From Cristatella mucedo (lineage: Eukaryota > Bryozoa > Phylactolaemata > Cristatellidae): a stretch of DNA of 64,000 nt. The DNA lies in assembly GCA_009760855.2 (NCBI GenBank), contig WPIO01000028.1, positions 620,001 to 684,000 on the forward strand. Direction: 5' to 3'. Below the pieces are notes generated by a model, which saw nothing but the letters and a program-made list of their open reading frames with translations, was not told where the DNA came from and did no database searches. Shown one piece after another: positions 54,074-64,000 of this stretch. The number at the start of each line of letters is the position of its first letter. Position 1 is the first letter of the stretch. A program made the position numbers and the translations under genes.

Positions 54074-54182
54074 CGTGCGTGTGTGCGTGCGTGCGTGCGT
54101 GCGTGAGTGCGTGCGTGCGTGTGCGTGTGTGCGTGCGTGCGTGTGTGCGTGCGTGCGTGTGTGTGTGCGTGCGAGTTTTCAT
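54074..54182. repeat. (GCGT)n/(GT)n microsatellite
   Basis: GTGCGTGCGTGTGT-type repeat over about 110 bases. Long Cys/Val/Arg or His/Thr/Arg open frames on both strands are products of it. Confidence 0.95.
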
Positions 54183-55085
54183 GTGCGCGAGCGTTTTCGT
54201 ATTCTAGTCGGAGCGCATGCACTTGAACGCTTGCGATGATCTCACGACGAGATAACGAATGACGTGCGTCAGAGGATAGGGGCGTAACGCGATGAAACGC
54301 CGCGAGTACAAACCGAGACACTGCCGGCGCCTTTCGAGCGAGAAGGGGCGCTACACCGAGTGGCGGGATAAATTGAAGTGTCAACGGGTACGGGGAGTGT
54401 GGAGATGGCCGACTCCGACTCCGAGGCAGCTTCGGGAGTTCGGCTGACCCGCGACTACCGGCCGTGGCTCCGGCGGTCACGGATAGCGTCCGCGGAGGCC
54501 GGCGCTCCCCGGAGGCCTCCCCGTACCGAAGCCTGCTGAAAGGTGTCCCTATCGAATCTACGTCGGTCATCCAAAGTCAACCCGATGTCTGCCACGTCAC
54601 GGCGGTTAAATGTGCGCACTGGCTGGCTCGCACCTGTTGGCGGGGGGGGGGCGGCGAGAGTTGCGGTCAGGAAAGAGGCCGCCACTGGCGCTTGGCGAGA
54701 CGAAGGAGCGAACGAGCGGCCCCGGTCGGTCGCTCTGGCTTACTATTACTACCGCTGGCTTACTACTCTCGAAAACCGTAGTGCAGAGACTCGGCGCTTC
54801 ATTGCGGCCATTGCCTGCAGGCGAGGCTCGCTCGGTGCGACTCTGACGCCGGGAAGAAGCGGGCAGACGCTAGAATGCAATGGAGGAGCCAGTCACCGAT
54901 AACAGAGCATCTTGCGACAGCGTCTTTGGGTCGCTCAAAGAATCGCTGTAAACACGCAGATGGACCGGCTGACAAAGGAGCGTGCACCGCTAAACGACTC
55001 TTTGAGCTGCCAGGCTGTGGCACTGTGGTTCAGCTGGGCAGGCTCCGCCGCAGAGAAGGAAAGCGTGCGTGCGCTCGCTCGCGGT
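54183..55085. other. no recognised gene
   Basis: GC-rich, with a G run near 54645. No conserved protein is recognised in any frame. Confidence 0.4.
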
Positions 55086-55178
55086 GCGCACGCACGTGCA
55101 CGAAAGCGCACGCCCGCACACGCCCGCACACGCACACACACACTCACGCACACGTACACGCACGCGCACGCACACAGT
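55086..55178. repeat. (CA)n/(CGCACG)n microsatellite
   Basis: GCACACGC-type repeat of about 90 bases. Confidence 0.9.
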
Positions 55179-55380
55179 GCAACAGAGACGTAGAGAGCGC
55201 AGGACGGGTAGCGATTGAGTGAGAGCGAGAGCGACGGAAGCAGAGAGGGTCGAAGGAGTGCGAGGGAATGGCGGGCGGAAGGAAGAGAGGCGAAGGCTAA
55301 GGGAGTGCAGTGAGCTGAGATCGAGGGGAATAGAAAAAACCACGACGGGGAATGGAGAAGCGGATGAGTGAGAGAGGGAG

Positions 55381-55392
55381 GCAGCAGCAGCT

Positions 55393-55448
<56 letters not shown>

Positions 55449-55449
55449 T
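55381..55449. repeat. (AGC)n trinucleotide repeat
   Basis: About 20 AGC units, with a CTGC interruption near each end. Poly-Ala, poly-Gln or poly-Leu frames arise from it; no gene context. Confidence 0.97.
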
Positions 55450-56213
55450 GCGACCGGGCAAGAGCCGAAATCATATGAAAAACCAGGACAAGCGCTAATA
55501 AGTGTTTGCATTTTCCAGCCAGCCAGTGTACTAGTGAGATTACCGGGTTCCCTGACAAAGAAAAGTTCACAAAAAGAGCTTGTCTCCGATAGCCTGGAAA
55601 CAGGTTAAGTTAGAAGCGGATCGTGGCATTTCGCTGTTCAATGACAACAAGTAACATTATTTAGATTTGAGTAATGCGAAAAAACGCGACACCAATAAAA
55701 CTGTCAAGAGGAGCTTCATTCGTGGACAGTTTGTGCAGACTTCCGTGTTCAATAGTTAGAACGGCAGTGTCAATGGCGATCTTGCATGGCAGACGGGGTT
55801 TCCATTGAGGGATCGAAGAGCGTGAGACCAGAACGCGGGGTTGCCGCCGCCCGAAGTAGCTGGGCGCTGGGTTAGTGGAACGCCAAACGTAAGCCTCGAC
55901 TTGAAAGCTAAGACAGACGTGCGCCTTCTTCTAAATAATACTGCTGCCTTAGCGAAGAGATGCAAACGAGTGCTCTTGTTACTGCTACGCTAGCACGTTA
56001 CTGCTCGTCGCATGCTGACAAGCACAGCCCATTGCTTGTGAGCCATCCGTGTCATAAGAATTTTACGCAGTAATGATGAGCGGCAGATCTCGAGTTTCCT
56101 TTGCATACCACATTTGCCCCGCTAAGGATGCAGCGGCTTTAATAGCCATGCGATTCAATGGTTCGATCTGCTCCACCGATTAGCCACTAATGCGACTTCA
56201 CACGCTGACGATA
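55450..56213. other. no recognised gene
   Basis: Unclassified sequence without a conserved protein. Confidence 0.4.
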
Positions 56214-56420
56214 GGTCTGCACCTGCTGCCGAGGTCTGTCGGGAGGTCTGCCCCTGCTGCCGAGGCCTGACGGGAGGTCTGCCTCTGCTGCCGAGGTCTG
56301 ACGGGAGGTCTGCTTCTGCTGCCGAGGTCTGACGGGAGGTCTGCATCTGCTGCCAAGGTCTGACGGGAGGTCTGCATCTGCTGCCGGGGTCTGACGGAAG
56401 GTCTGCCTCTGCTGCCGGGA
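56214..56420 (+). repeat. 31-bp minisatellite, about 6.7 units
   Basis: Units begin GGTCTGC at 56214, 56245, 56276, 56307, 56338, 56369 and 56400. Each reads GGTCTGCxxCTGCTGCCGAG followed by GTCTGACGGGA, with 1-4 changes. Because 31 is not a multiple of three, the minus strand is open in all three frames. Confidence 0.95.
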
Positions 56421-56780
56421 CTGCAAAGCCGGATGCAGCACTTGCACTGCGAAACCCTCTCGCCCTGTGGCTGTCTGCAGTCGTCCGCGGTAATCTCTTT
56501 AGTCATCGAAATCTTTCTGAGCCGTCAGTACGTCAGAGCAAGCTGCCGATATACACAACTGAGTGGCGTAGACCCCCGAGACTACTTTACCACCAGAGGC
56601 TCCGTGACCGTGACTCGGCGCAATGCGTCCGAGCAGTCGAGGCGATTCGAGTGAGTTGACGCCGACGCTGTCGGTTTGATAGGAGCCCGGTCATTAACTA
56701 ATCAGTAATCCGAGCAACCTTCTCACGCCTCATCTGCAGCAATCGTGATGCGATTGGAGAAGCAGACAGGAGTTGGGAGG
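56421..56780. other. no recognised gene
   Basis: Unclassified sequence between two tandem repeats. Confidence 0.4.
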
Positions 56781-56782
56781 CG

Positions 56783-56960
<178 letters not shown>

Positions 56961-59060
56961 AATTTAGAGAGTTTGAGAAAAGCTGAGAGGAGAGAAGAGA
57001 TGAGAGTGACCACCGGAGCGAGGGCGAGTAGAACAATAGTAGAGAGAAAAAAGAGAGAAAAAATAGAGGGGAAGTAAGTGAGAAAGAAAGAGAAATAGTG
57101 GGAAAAAGATACAGAAAATATAATCTGATGTGCGGGCGGAATGACGGACTGGTATGCAAACAGACTGACACATCCATATAGCTGCAGGTGCAAGTACGTA
57201 GATAGAAAAATAGGCAGAGAGATACGGCAGAATGGACATGGAAGACACTATTTGTGGACCTTTAACTGAGTTCTTCAAGTTTTGGAGGTGGCTGCCGCTG
57301 TCTGGCTGTATCTAAGCGCTGATACTAAAGCTGTGGCACCACAAATCCTCGTGTGTGTCTCAGGGACTCTGACTGACTTTCTCTTCCCTCTGCCTAAGGA
57401 AATAGCCGAGTGCTGAAAGTGTTATGTTCAATGTTCACAATACCTCTCAACCAACCCGATTGCTACGCCTGAACGGATCCACCATCTTGTGTGTAGGCGG
57501 ACCGAGAGCTAGAATGTGAGATGGTGTCTCGCACGAAATCGATGGAACCCCCACCCCCCCGTCTGCGCTGCTTCAAATGCGTAGCCTTCGTTCTCGACGC
57601 TCTTGCTCCGAGGTGCCTCAGACCTGAGCGAGATCTGAGCGCCATCCGGTAGCTGACGTCTCGCCCGGGTCGAGCGTGGCGCCTGGGCCTAATTCCCGAA
57701 CCAGTTGCTGTGATCGGCAGACGATCGGATTGGACGAGGACAGCGAGCACACAGCCGGCCACTTTGTTACCAACTTCGTCGGACGGCCAGCGAGCGCCGC
57801 TCGCTGGCCCTCGGCTATTGGCTGCATACGGACGCCCCGGCGCTGTCCGCGACTCGCCAGCCAGATGCGACGCGGTCTGGCTTGCTGTGCTGACTTACCG
57901 GCAACGTTAAGGTCGACCGGGGACCCGACAGGAGCTCGGCGGAGTTCAACCCTACAAAGTCCTACCCGTACACTCGGTATGCGTCAGCACCCCGATGCCA
58001 GGATCGAGTTCCTCCCGGTAGGTACTAATCGTGGTAAGCACGACTCGCTTACATCCCGCGTCGCCTGCGTACCCCATTGTTGCGACAGATGAGAAGTGTC
58101 AGGAGCGCCGGTCGTGCTTTTGATTGGTGCCGCGGCGGCCTTAGTCTACGCAGTTGGCTCGCTTTGATTACTTTGTAAATTGAGCCAAGCTCACCGAATA
58201 ATGGCCCTGCCGTCTGGGTAGTGAAGAGAGCGGCAGTGACCTCCGTCGTCCTTTGGTTCGGCTGAAAATAGCGAGTCGCTGTTAACTCCTAAGCCTTAAA
58301 CTGTAGGAGGAAAAACGAAGCACGATCTCCACGGAAATGTATGCAGGAGCCCAAACACGAAATCCCAGCGATGTCCAGTTCGCATCTGATGGGAGGTCTG
58401 AAGTGGAGCATCCGGGAGCAGTACCCCAAATTGCTGTAGCAATCGCTTTAAGGGTCGCCCTTAGTGCTATCGACGATAGTTTCATTAGCTTCTGTTGCAA
58501 GAGTAGCAAAGCGAAAGTAACGGCTGATTAAAGGTGAGCGCCGTCTTCAGACTCGCTGCTCGCTGCTTCTTGAGAAGATTCCTTCGAAGATTTTTGATAC
58601 AGAAAAATAATATCCTGAGGCGAGTCACCAGGCATAGTTTTGTAGCGTCGTGTATGTCACGAGGCCCCTCTTCTGCCTCATAGCCCTCAGCGCCGCCTAC
58701 CCGCGGGTTCCAGAGCTTCCAAAGGCCCCTAGCCACCTGCCGAAGGACCACCACAGCGCTTGTACATCAGTTTAGTAATGAGTGCCAGTGCTTCAGGTTT
58801 GTGGAAAAAGCCACAGATTAAAAATTCTATGCATGCCGCCCCATAGTCTCACATTAGTGTCCAGTTCATCTAAGTTTATCCGAGCTTCCAGCACGGTTAG
58901 CCGACATTATTCATGGTGCTAGCGCCTTCGCTTTCAGCATGTTGAGCGTGGCTGAATGCTAGAGAGAAGCATTAGAATCATTTACCAATACTAAAAAAAT
59001 GCATGTCCATAATCGACCGTCTTCTTAACAACTCTCAAGCAAGCATACTGCCCACTGATC
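56961..59060. other. no recognised gene
   Basis: Two kilobases of mixed composition. I inspected both strands and recognise no conserved protein, RNA gene or transposon. Confidence 0.4.
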
Positions 59061-59067
59061 CCATAAT

Positions 59068-59640
59068 AATAATAATAATAATGTACTTGATAAAGCGCCC
59101 TCAGATAACTCGATCTCTTTCTAGGCGCTTTACATTTGCTGCAAAGGGAAATGCAATTGAATGGTGAGTAATATCATGCTTGATAAACAAACAGCGTGAA
59201 TAACATGGTTAGGGGTGACATGCACAGGGTCAGCATGCAAATATGGTTAGTGGCAGCATGCACAGTGTCAGCACGCATAAGCACATCAAGGACGAATCAC
59301 AAGTGTTGTCCTAAATAGGTGTGTTTCTAAGTTCTTTTTAAATGTGGTCAAGTCAGGGGATGTTCTGACGCAAGTCGGGAGGGAGTTCCAGGCTTTGGGA
59401 GCATACGAACTAAATGCACGGTCTCCAAAGGACTAGAGGTTTGTACGAGGTATTGGTAGACTGTTGGATTCCGAAAAGCGGGTGGCACGCTGCTTGGCCT
59501 GTTGGGGGATTAGATCTGAGAGATAGGCTGGAGCCAAAGGATGAAGTGACCTAAAAGTGAGCGACAAAACCTTTAAGTCGATCCGTTGCTTGAACGGTAG
59601 CCAGTGCAGGTCGCGAGAAGTGTCCCAGTGGTTACTTGGC
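59068..59640 (-). mobile_element. LINE ORF2 C-terminal end with hairpin tail
   Basis: Minus-strand translation gives LPFKQRIDLKVLSLTFRSLH, LAPAYLSDLIPQQ, and SYAPKAWNSLPTCVRTS, ending with the AAAGCGCC...GGGCGCTTT hairpin tail and (ATT)n. It is the best-preserved C-terminal end of this LINE type in the window; one stop interrupts it. Confidence 0.85.
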
Positions 59641-59879
59641 AGAGCGTTTCTACAAATTCTTCATCGACATGATTGATTGATTGATAGACTAGGCTCTCAA
59701 TCCCCTCACTGTCGTCCTTGCAAGGCTGAAACCCCTCATCATCACCCTGCTCTTCTTCTTCTCTCTCTCTTCTCCTTCATGCCGGTCTCTCTGCTGACGT
59801 CACCGCTAAATCGGTCTCCTAGGCTAGCACAGGAAGAAAGGTGCTCGCTCTACTTGATCGAAGTCTAGGGTCGTGACCT

Positions 59880-61092
59880 ATCGAAGTCGTGACCTATCAT
59901 TGATAGCTTTCGCAGCCTCCTCTCTAGCCCCCCCCCCGTCTTGGTACACAGATTACCTTTTGACACTGAGGGCTAAGACTTCCTTCAGTTCTTCTCACTT
60001 CAGTGTTTATGATGAAAGTAATGATTATGTGCTTTCTATCGTTCCAAAAAAGGTGAGGATAATGATATGTGCAATCCAGACGGAATCTTGACCTGCAGCT
60101 TGAAATCCTGCCTGTTTCAAGCTGTGGTTATTACAGTTTATGAAAATTGCCTTGTCATTTCTGGATAGTATTCTCTTTTGGACACCTAAAAAGTGGCCAG
60201 ACATTATTTCTGCGTTCACTGCAACCTTCAATCTTGCAAGAATTCGTTTTCTGATTTGAGTTTCTTCAAGATGAGACCATCAATTGCTGCAGCATCTTTG
60301 ACCTAGAGTTAAAGAAAACCCAGGAAAGACTCTTTGATGACGACTGTTTTGTTGGCAAAAATCAACAAAGACATATCTAATAACCTCAGACATCTGCTCG
60401 TGATATGCCAAATTAGGAGTTGATTCTAACAAAATTCCATAGCATTTATGTTGCCGTATATCACAGACAGCTGGTCTCTGCTTGTGGATACAATTATACT
60501 GAGGAACTCATTTTGGTTTTAAGGATACAGATAAGTGACTGACTTCGGGTTCTTTCTGGCGTGGTCGGTACGTAATTCCAGAAAGGAATAGTTCTGATCT
60601 AGAAGATAAAGAAGTCCCAAGAATTGTCGAACCTTTTTCTCACCACTCAAACCGAGACTCTCTTGGTTGCCACGCAATTCCAGGTTTTAAGAGACCAATA
60701 ACTTCATGCAACTGAAAACTCTCTTCGGAGCTTCTTTTCATCGTGGTTCTCCGATAAGATTTTTGCATCAACAGCAGTTTATATTACACTGCTTTTGAGA
60801 AGTATCCTTTGTGTACATTTCCATGTATTGTGAAGGGCTTTTTTCATGAGCGATTATTTTTTTAGGTTTCCTCCACTAGCTAAAGCCATTTGCTACTCAT
60901 GTGACGATCGGAAATCTTGGGTGGACATAAGGAAGAGCAAACAGCAGAAGCAATATGTCGACGGTTTTGTGGGAGATTAGAACAGCCAGATCCTGCGGCT
61001 AACTTCATACCCATTAGCAAGTTGCCTCTTGAACCAGGCTGGGCTCAAGGCTCAACTACTTTGTCCAGAAAATGGACCTTCTTTGTTCCTAA
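59880..61092 (-). mobile_element. hAT (DUF4371-type) transposase relic, middle-right copy
   Basis: Minus-strand blocks, N to C: a TTF-type zinc finger end NGFS-WRKPKKIIAHEKS (about 60840-60890), LESTPNLAYHEQMSEVIRYV (about 60370-60430), AEIMSGHFLGVQKRI and INCNNHSLKQAGFQAA (60231-60110), then FFGTIEST. This order and these motifs are those of DUF4371/ZMYM1-like hAT transposases. Stops and frameshifts are present. A SINE truncates its 5' side at 61093. Confidence 0.85.
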
Positions 61093-61093
61093 A

Positions 61094-61255
61094 ATATAAT
61101 AAAATTAAATATAATTCATTTGTACAGTGCCCTAAGAGAACTTCAGGCGCTGAGAGAAATTCAGGCGCTTTACATATGCCTCGGGGCTCGAGCCAACGAC
61201 ATCGGCCAGACTTTGGCCGAGGCGAGCAGCTTAACCGCTGGACCAAACCAGCTCG
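61094..61255 (-). mobile_element. tRNA-derived SINE (family 1)
   Basis: Minus strand: GAGCTGGTTTGGTCCAGCGG, a GGCTCGAGCCCCGAGGC segment, then two copies of a CAGGCGC-type motif and the TTCTCTTAGGGCACTGTAC tail. It abuts the hAT relic directly. Confidence 0.75.
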
Positions 61256-61257
61256 GC

Positions 61258-61630
61258 GATGGTGACAGAAGCTTTGCTCTGGCTGTCCTGGTCTATGCAA
61301 CTCGCTTCCATGACTATTACGCAACGCCATCAATTCTCCTGCTGCCGACTGTGGCACATCCTGCTCAGCCGTCCTGGGCTGCTCCGTCCACGCTACGCCA
61401 CTGCCTCGACTGTCTTAAGGGCCGGGATAGCCCAACAGGGCGCTAGCATGGGAAGTGGCCGGTAAGCTGACTGAGGATCTTGAATCGATTCTATGCTTGA
61501 TAGAGAGCCAGTGAAGCTCAGACAGAAGTGATGTGAAGTGGCAGCTATGCTGCTGACGGCAGACCAGACGCCGAGGCGTCGAGTTTCGCACCAGCTCCAC
61601 ACGATCAAGGCCAAAGGCCAAAGGCTATCA
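61258..61630. mobile_element. two LINE 3' fragments joined head to head
   Basis: 61258-61420 (+) resembles the GDRSFALAVLVYATRF-type C-terminal end. 61455-61625 (-) gives LSFTGSLSSIESIQDPQS, the segment found at 4910-4980. Both are short and broken. Confidence 0.6.
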
Positions 61631-61995
61631 TACTGCCATTTGTGCTCGCTTTCCGATCGGCATGCGGCTCCTGTGCTGGCTATCCATTCTGTCGGTCGGC
61701 GCTCCGGCTACTGAGCCAGCCGACTAGCGAGCCACTATTCTAGCTTCGCCTGCTCTTAGTGACAACACTATCGGGTGCGATTGTGCATGTCTACTAACGT
61801 TGCACAACTGTCGCTCGATCATTCGTGAGAGCTGCTACTTCTGCCAGGGTTCGTGAATTGGGTGGCTATCTCCCGCAGGAAGCCTATATGAAGCATGAGA
61901 GGGGCAGGGGGGCTAGCCTCCAGTATTTCCCGTTCCACTGTTTCGAGCCTCCCGGCATGCACTCCTTGAAGTACTGAGTAGTCGTCAAGCAGTCA
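61631..61995. other. no recognised gene
   Basis: Unclassified sequence. Confidence 0.4.
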
Positions 61996-61999
61996 TACT

Positions 62000-62365
62000 T
62001 ACTAACCATGCTTTGAATTATAATGCCCGTTTGTCTGACTCAAGTGGGTTAGCAGTGCACCAAACCAACTTGAAATGCTATGGAGACCGTTACTTCAGCG
62101 TGTATGCTCTCAAAGCCTGGAAATTACTCCCGACTAACGACACGGCATTTCTTCAACTTGAAGATATTTATATAAAAAAAAAGCTTCAACTCCATACGAT
62201 CTGCATATCCTTTGCTCAATCTAGGAGAATCGCCCTTTGCGTGCCTGGGCATGCTGAGAATGTGAATGCTATCACTAACCAATAGACACGCTTGCTTCAG
62301 AACATTTTGTAGCTACCTAGAAAGAGATTTGGTTCTCTTTGGGTGCTACACAAACGTCTTGCAAT
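62000..62365 (+). mobile_element. LINE ORF2 C-terminal fragment with tail
   Basis: Forward VHQTNLKCYGDRYFSVYALK and AWKLLPTNDTAF match the R-xTxxxGDRxFSxxAPKxWN end of this LINE type. The tail near 62318 reads CTAGAAAGAGATTTGGTTCT. Confidence 0.75.
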
Positions 62366-62791
62366 CAATATCATGAACCCTGGGCATGCTCTTTTGGAGC
62401 ATTCCTGTATCGTGCAAACCCACTCCCAAATAACAGCAATGTGATCTGAATATCTCCACCAGGCATCAGCAAAGAACGCCCTAGACAGTATTCAGTATTC
62501 AGCTCTGACACCATCTGGTAGTCAAAGAGCTTGTAGGCATAGCGAGGGGTGGGGCCCTCACCCTCGCCTGGGCTGCTGGCTAGCGAGCAGCCCAGGTGGC
62601 CCAGCAAGCTCCTTAAGCCATCCTACGATCAACGATATCTTTGGCGAGGTCTGGGTCCGGTCTCCGACGCATGCAAATCCTGGCTATGCCATGGCCGAGG
62701 CAAGGGAATCCCAGAGTTGAGCACCTTAAACTGGGCCAAATCTTCACTTAAGTGAGTTTGATTCTCATAGTACTAGTACTTGCTGGACTTG
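62366..62791. other. no recognised gene
   Basis: Unclassified sequence. A short CTTGCTGGACTTG, also found inside the duplicated arm near 63605, lies at the junction at about 62778-62791. Confidence 0.4.
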
Positions 62792-63751
62792 GGCTTCGTT
62801 CTATCATGGTTTTCCGATAAGATTTGTGCATCAACAGCAGTTTATGTTCCACTTCTTCTGAGAAGTCTCTTTTCTGTTAATTTTCATGTGGTAAAGGCCT
62901 GCCGGTGAGAAGGGCTGTTTTTCTAGGCGATTAGTTTTTCAGGTTTCTTCAGCTGGCTAAGCCCATTGGCCAATTTAAGTGACGATAGGGAATTTTGGGT
63001 GGACACTCGGAAGAGCAAATCGCAGAAGCCATATGCCAAATGTTTTGAGGGAGAGTAGACCAACCAGGTCCTGCTAAGTCCATTCCCACGAGCAAGTTAC
63101 CTCTTGAACCAGGTCGTGCTCATGACTCGACCACCTTTTCCGGCAAATGGACCTTCTGTGTTCCGAAACAGGCCTAATCTTCATAGCATAGGTACAGTTC
63201 AAAGTTGCTTCAGAATGACATGTAAAACAGAGGTTTGGTCAAGCAACAGGTAGCCAATATCATTCAGGGTAAGCACTTGGGATATTGCAGTTTATTCCAT
63301 ATCTTCTTCTCTTCTAGTGTTGCTTGCTGTCTATGCTCCAACTGCTGTTTTCGTCTTCACAATGCCAAGATCCTTTTTTATGGAGCTTTCACCTGGCAGT
63401 ATGTTTGTTTCTCTTGTGTTGTCATGCTCTCTGCCTCCACACCACTTTCCTTCTCTTCCCTGTTCTTGTCATTGTCTCCGTCCTGCCTCCCGCCTCCTCA
63501 AATTGTTCTTCCTTATTCCCTCTGTGATTGTCAACGTTTTCCTGGTGTTTTTCTGTATCTCCGCTGTTCTTAAGCTTTGCTTTAATCAAGAAACCTTCTA
63601 GTACCTTGCTGGACTTGTTTGCCTCTTTCTTCTGCTCAAGTTTTCATTTTCTGTGCTAGGCGCTCCCTTTGCAGGGCGCCTTCTTTTGGCACCCCATTGA
63701 CCCTGGCACCCGGGAACATGTGTCCCCACCCCGCCCCTTGCTACGCCACTG
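62792..63751 (-). mobile_element. hAT relic, right copy, 5' portion with terminal sequence
   Basis: The minus strand starts at 63751 with CAGTGGCGTAGC then a G-rich segment, a form common at hAT ends, and runs through non-coding 5' sequence to the zinc-finger region at about 62940-63170. The rest of the transposase is missing beyond 62792. Confidence 0.65.
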
Positions 63752-64000
63752 CTTGGCGCCTGCAATCACCAGGCCCCTCTGGAGTGCCTTTCGACACGCA
63801 CAGGAATTGCTGACACATTGATACACTTGATTAGGTCCTGGCTCGAGAGAATGGTCAGTGTAGATATAAATGGCGCCGTAGGTCATATGGGAGAGCTAAG
63901 ACTATATATAGGTTACCTCGGAATTTAGTTTTTGGCTGCCTCCGTTTTAATATAAAACTCTCCACGTGACCGATGTCATCGCCTACCAAGATCCCGGCTT
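62792..64000 (+). repeat. right arm of the 1.2 kb direct duplication
   Basis: It matches 2901-4106 in the same orientation and includes the truncated hAT 5' portion (62792-63751, minus strand) and 249 bases of shared outer flank. It continues beyond the window. Confidence 0.85.

Noticed and set aside
54955..55570. Signal-peptide-like poly-Leu protein on the minus strand
   Set aside because: The Leu run is the (AGC)n repeat and the Cys/Val part is the CA/CG repeat. No conserved domain is present.
56214..56420. CRISPR-like array
   Set aside because: It is a head-to-tail 31-bp minisatellite with no unique spacers, in a eukaryotic genome.

Overview
The window is repeat-rich nuclear DNA from an invertebrate metazoan. 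Coding exons are separated by spliceosomal introns with GT/AG or GC/AG ends. Most of the remaining DNA is decayed LINEs, hAT transposon relics, tRNA-derived SINEs, one Ty3/Gypsy element and microsatellites. Nothing fixes the phylum; the LINE and SINE types (CR1/L2-like, with a GCGC hairpin 3' tail) occur widely in marine and other invertebrates. No rRNA genes, real tRNA genes, CRISPR arrays or bacterial operons were seen. The only host genes I can support are two paralogous, five-exon, minus-strand genes for membrane KAP-family P-loop NTPases (the family of KIDINS220/ARMS and NKPD1). Gene B (upstream, 49994 to 41476) has exons 49994-49730, 48572-46723, 46112-45812, 44748-44556 and 41656-41476, giving 929 codons plus stop. 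Gene A (downstream, 29711 to 10281) has exons 29711-29516, 28491-26768, 14516-14216, 10871-10679 and 10455-10281, giving 862 codons plus stop from the first ATG I can place. Every intron phase agrees between the two (1, 0, 1, 2), and exons 3 and 4 have identical lengths (301 and 193 bases). Each protein has Walker A in exon 1, then four predicted membrane helices and Walker B in exon 2, with the C-terminal part of the KAP region in exons 3 to 5. 

Layout. 1-4.2 kb: a hAT transposase relic split by a LINE insertion, whose outer part lies in a 1.2 kb direct duplication repeated at 62.8-64.0 kb. 4.5-8 kb: LINE fragments. 8.77-9.44 kb: an inverted, dead copy of a KAP exon 1 plus the start of its intron. 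10.3-29.7 kb: gene A, whose 12.25 kb intron 2 holds a Gypsy element, SINEs, a hAT-type MITE and a LINE, and whose intron 1 holds a 10-bp-unit satellite. 29.7-41 kb: GC-rich island, LINEs, a second GC-rich island, and a MITE with a perfect 8-bp target duplication. 41.5-50.0 kb: gene B with its GC-rich upstream region. 51-59 kb: LINE fragments, microsatellites and a 31-bp minisatellite. 59-64 kb: LINE 3' end, a second hAT relic, SINE, and the right arm of the duplication. 

The most unusual signals concern the KAP locus. Exon 1 of A and B is about 98% identical at nucleotide level, while exon 2 is far more diverged, which suggests gene conversion. The inverted pseudo-exon shares an intronic LINE insertion with gene B. 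Gene B's fourth intron appears to use a GC donor where gene A uses GT. A conserved HC-x7-C-x2-C motif closes both proteins.
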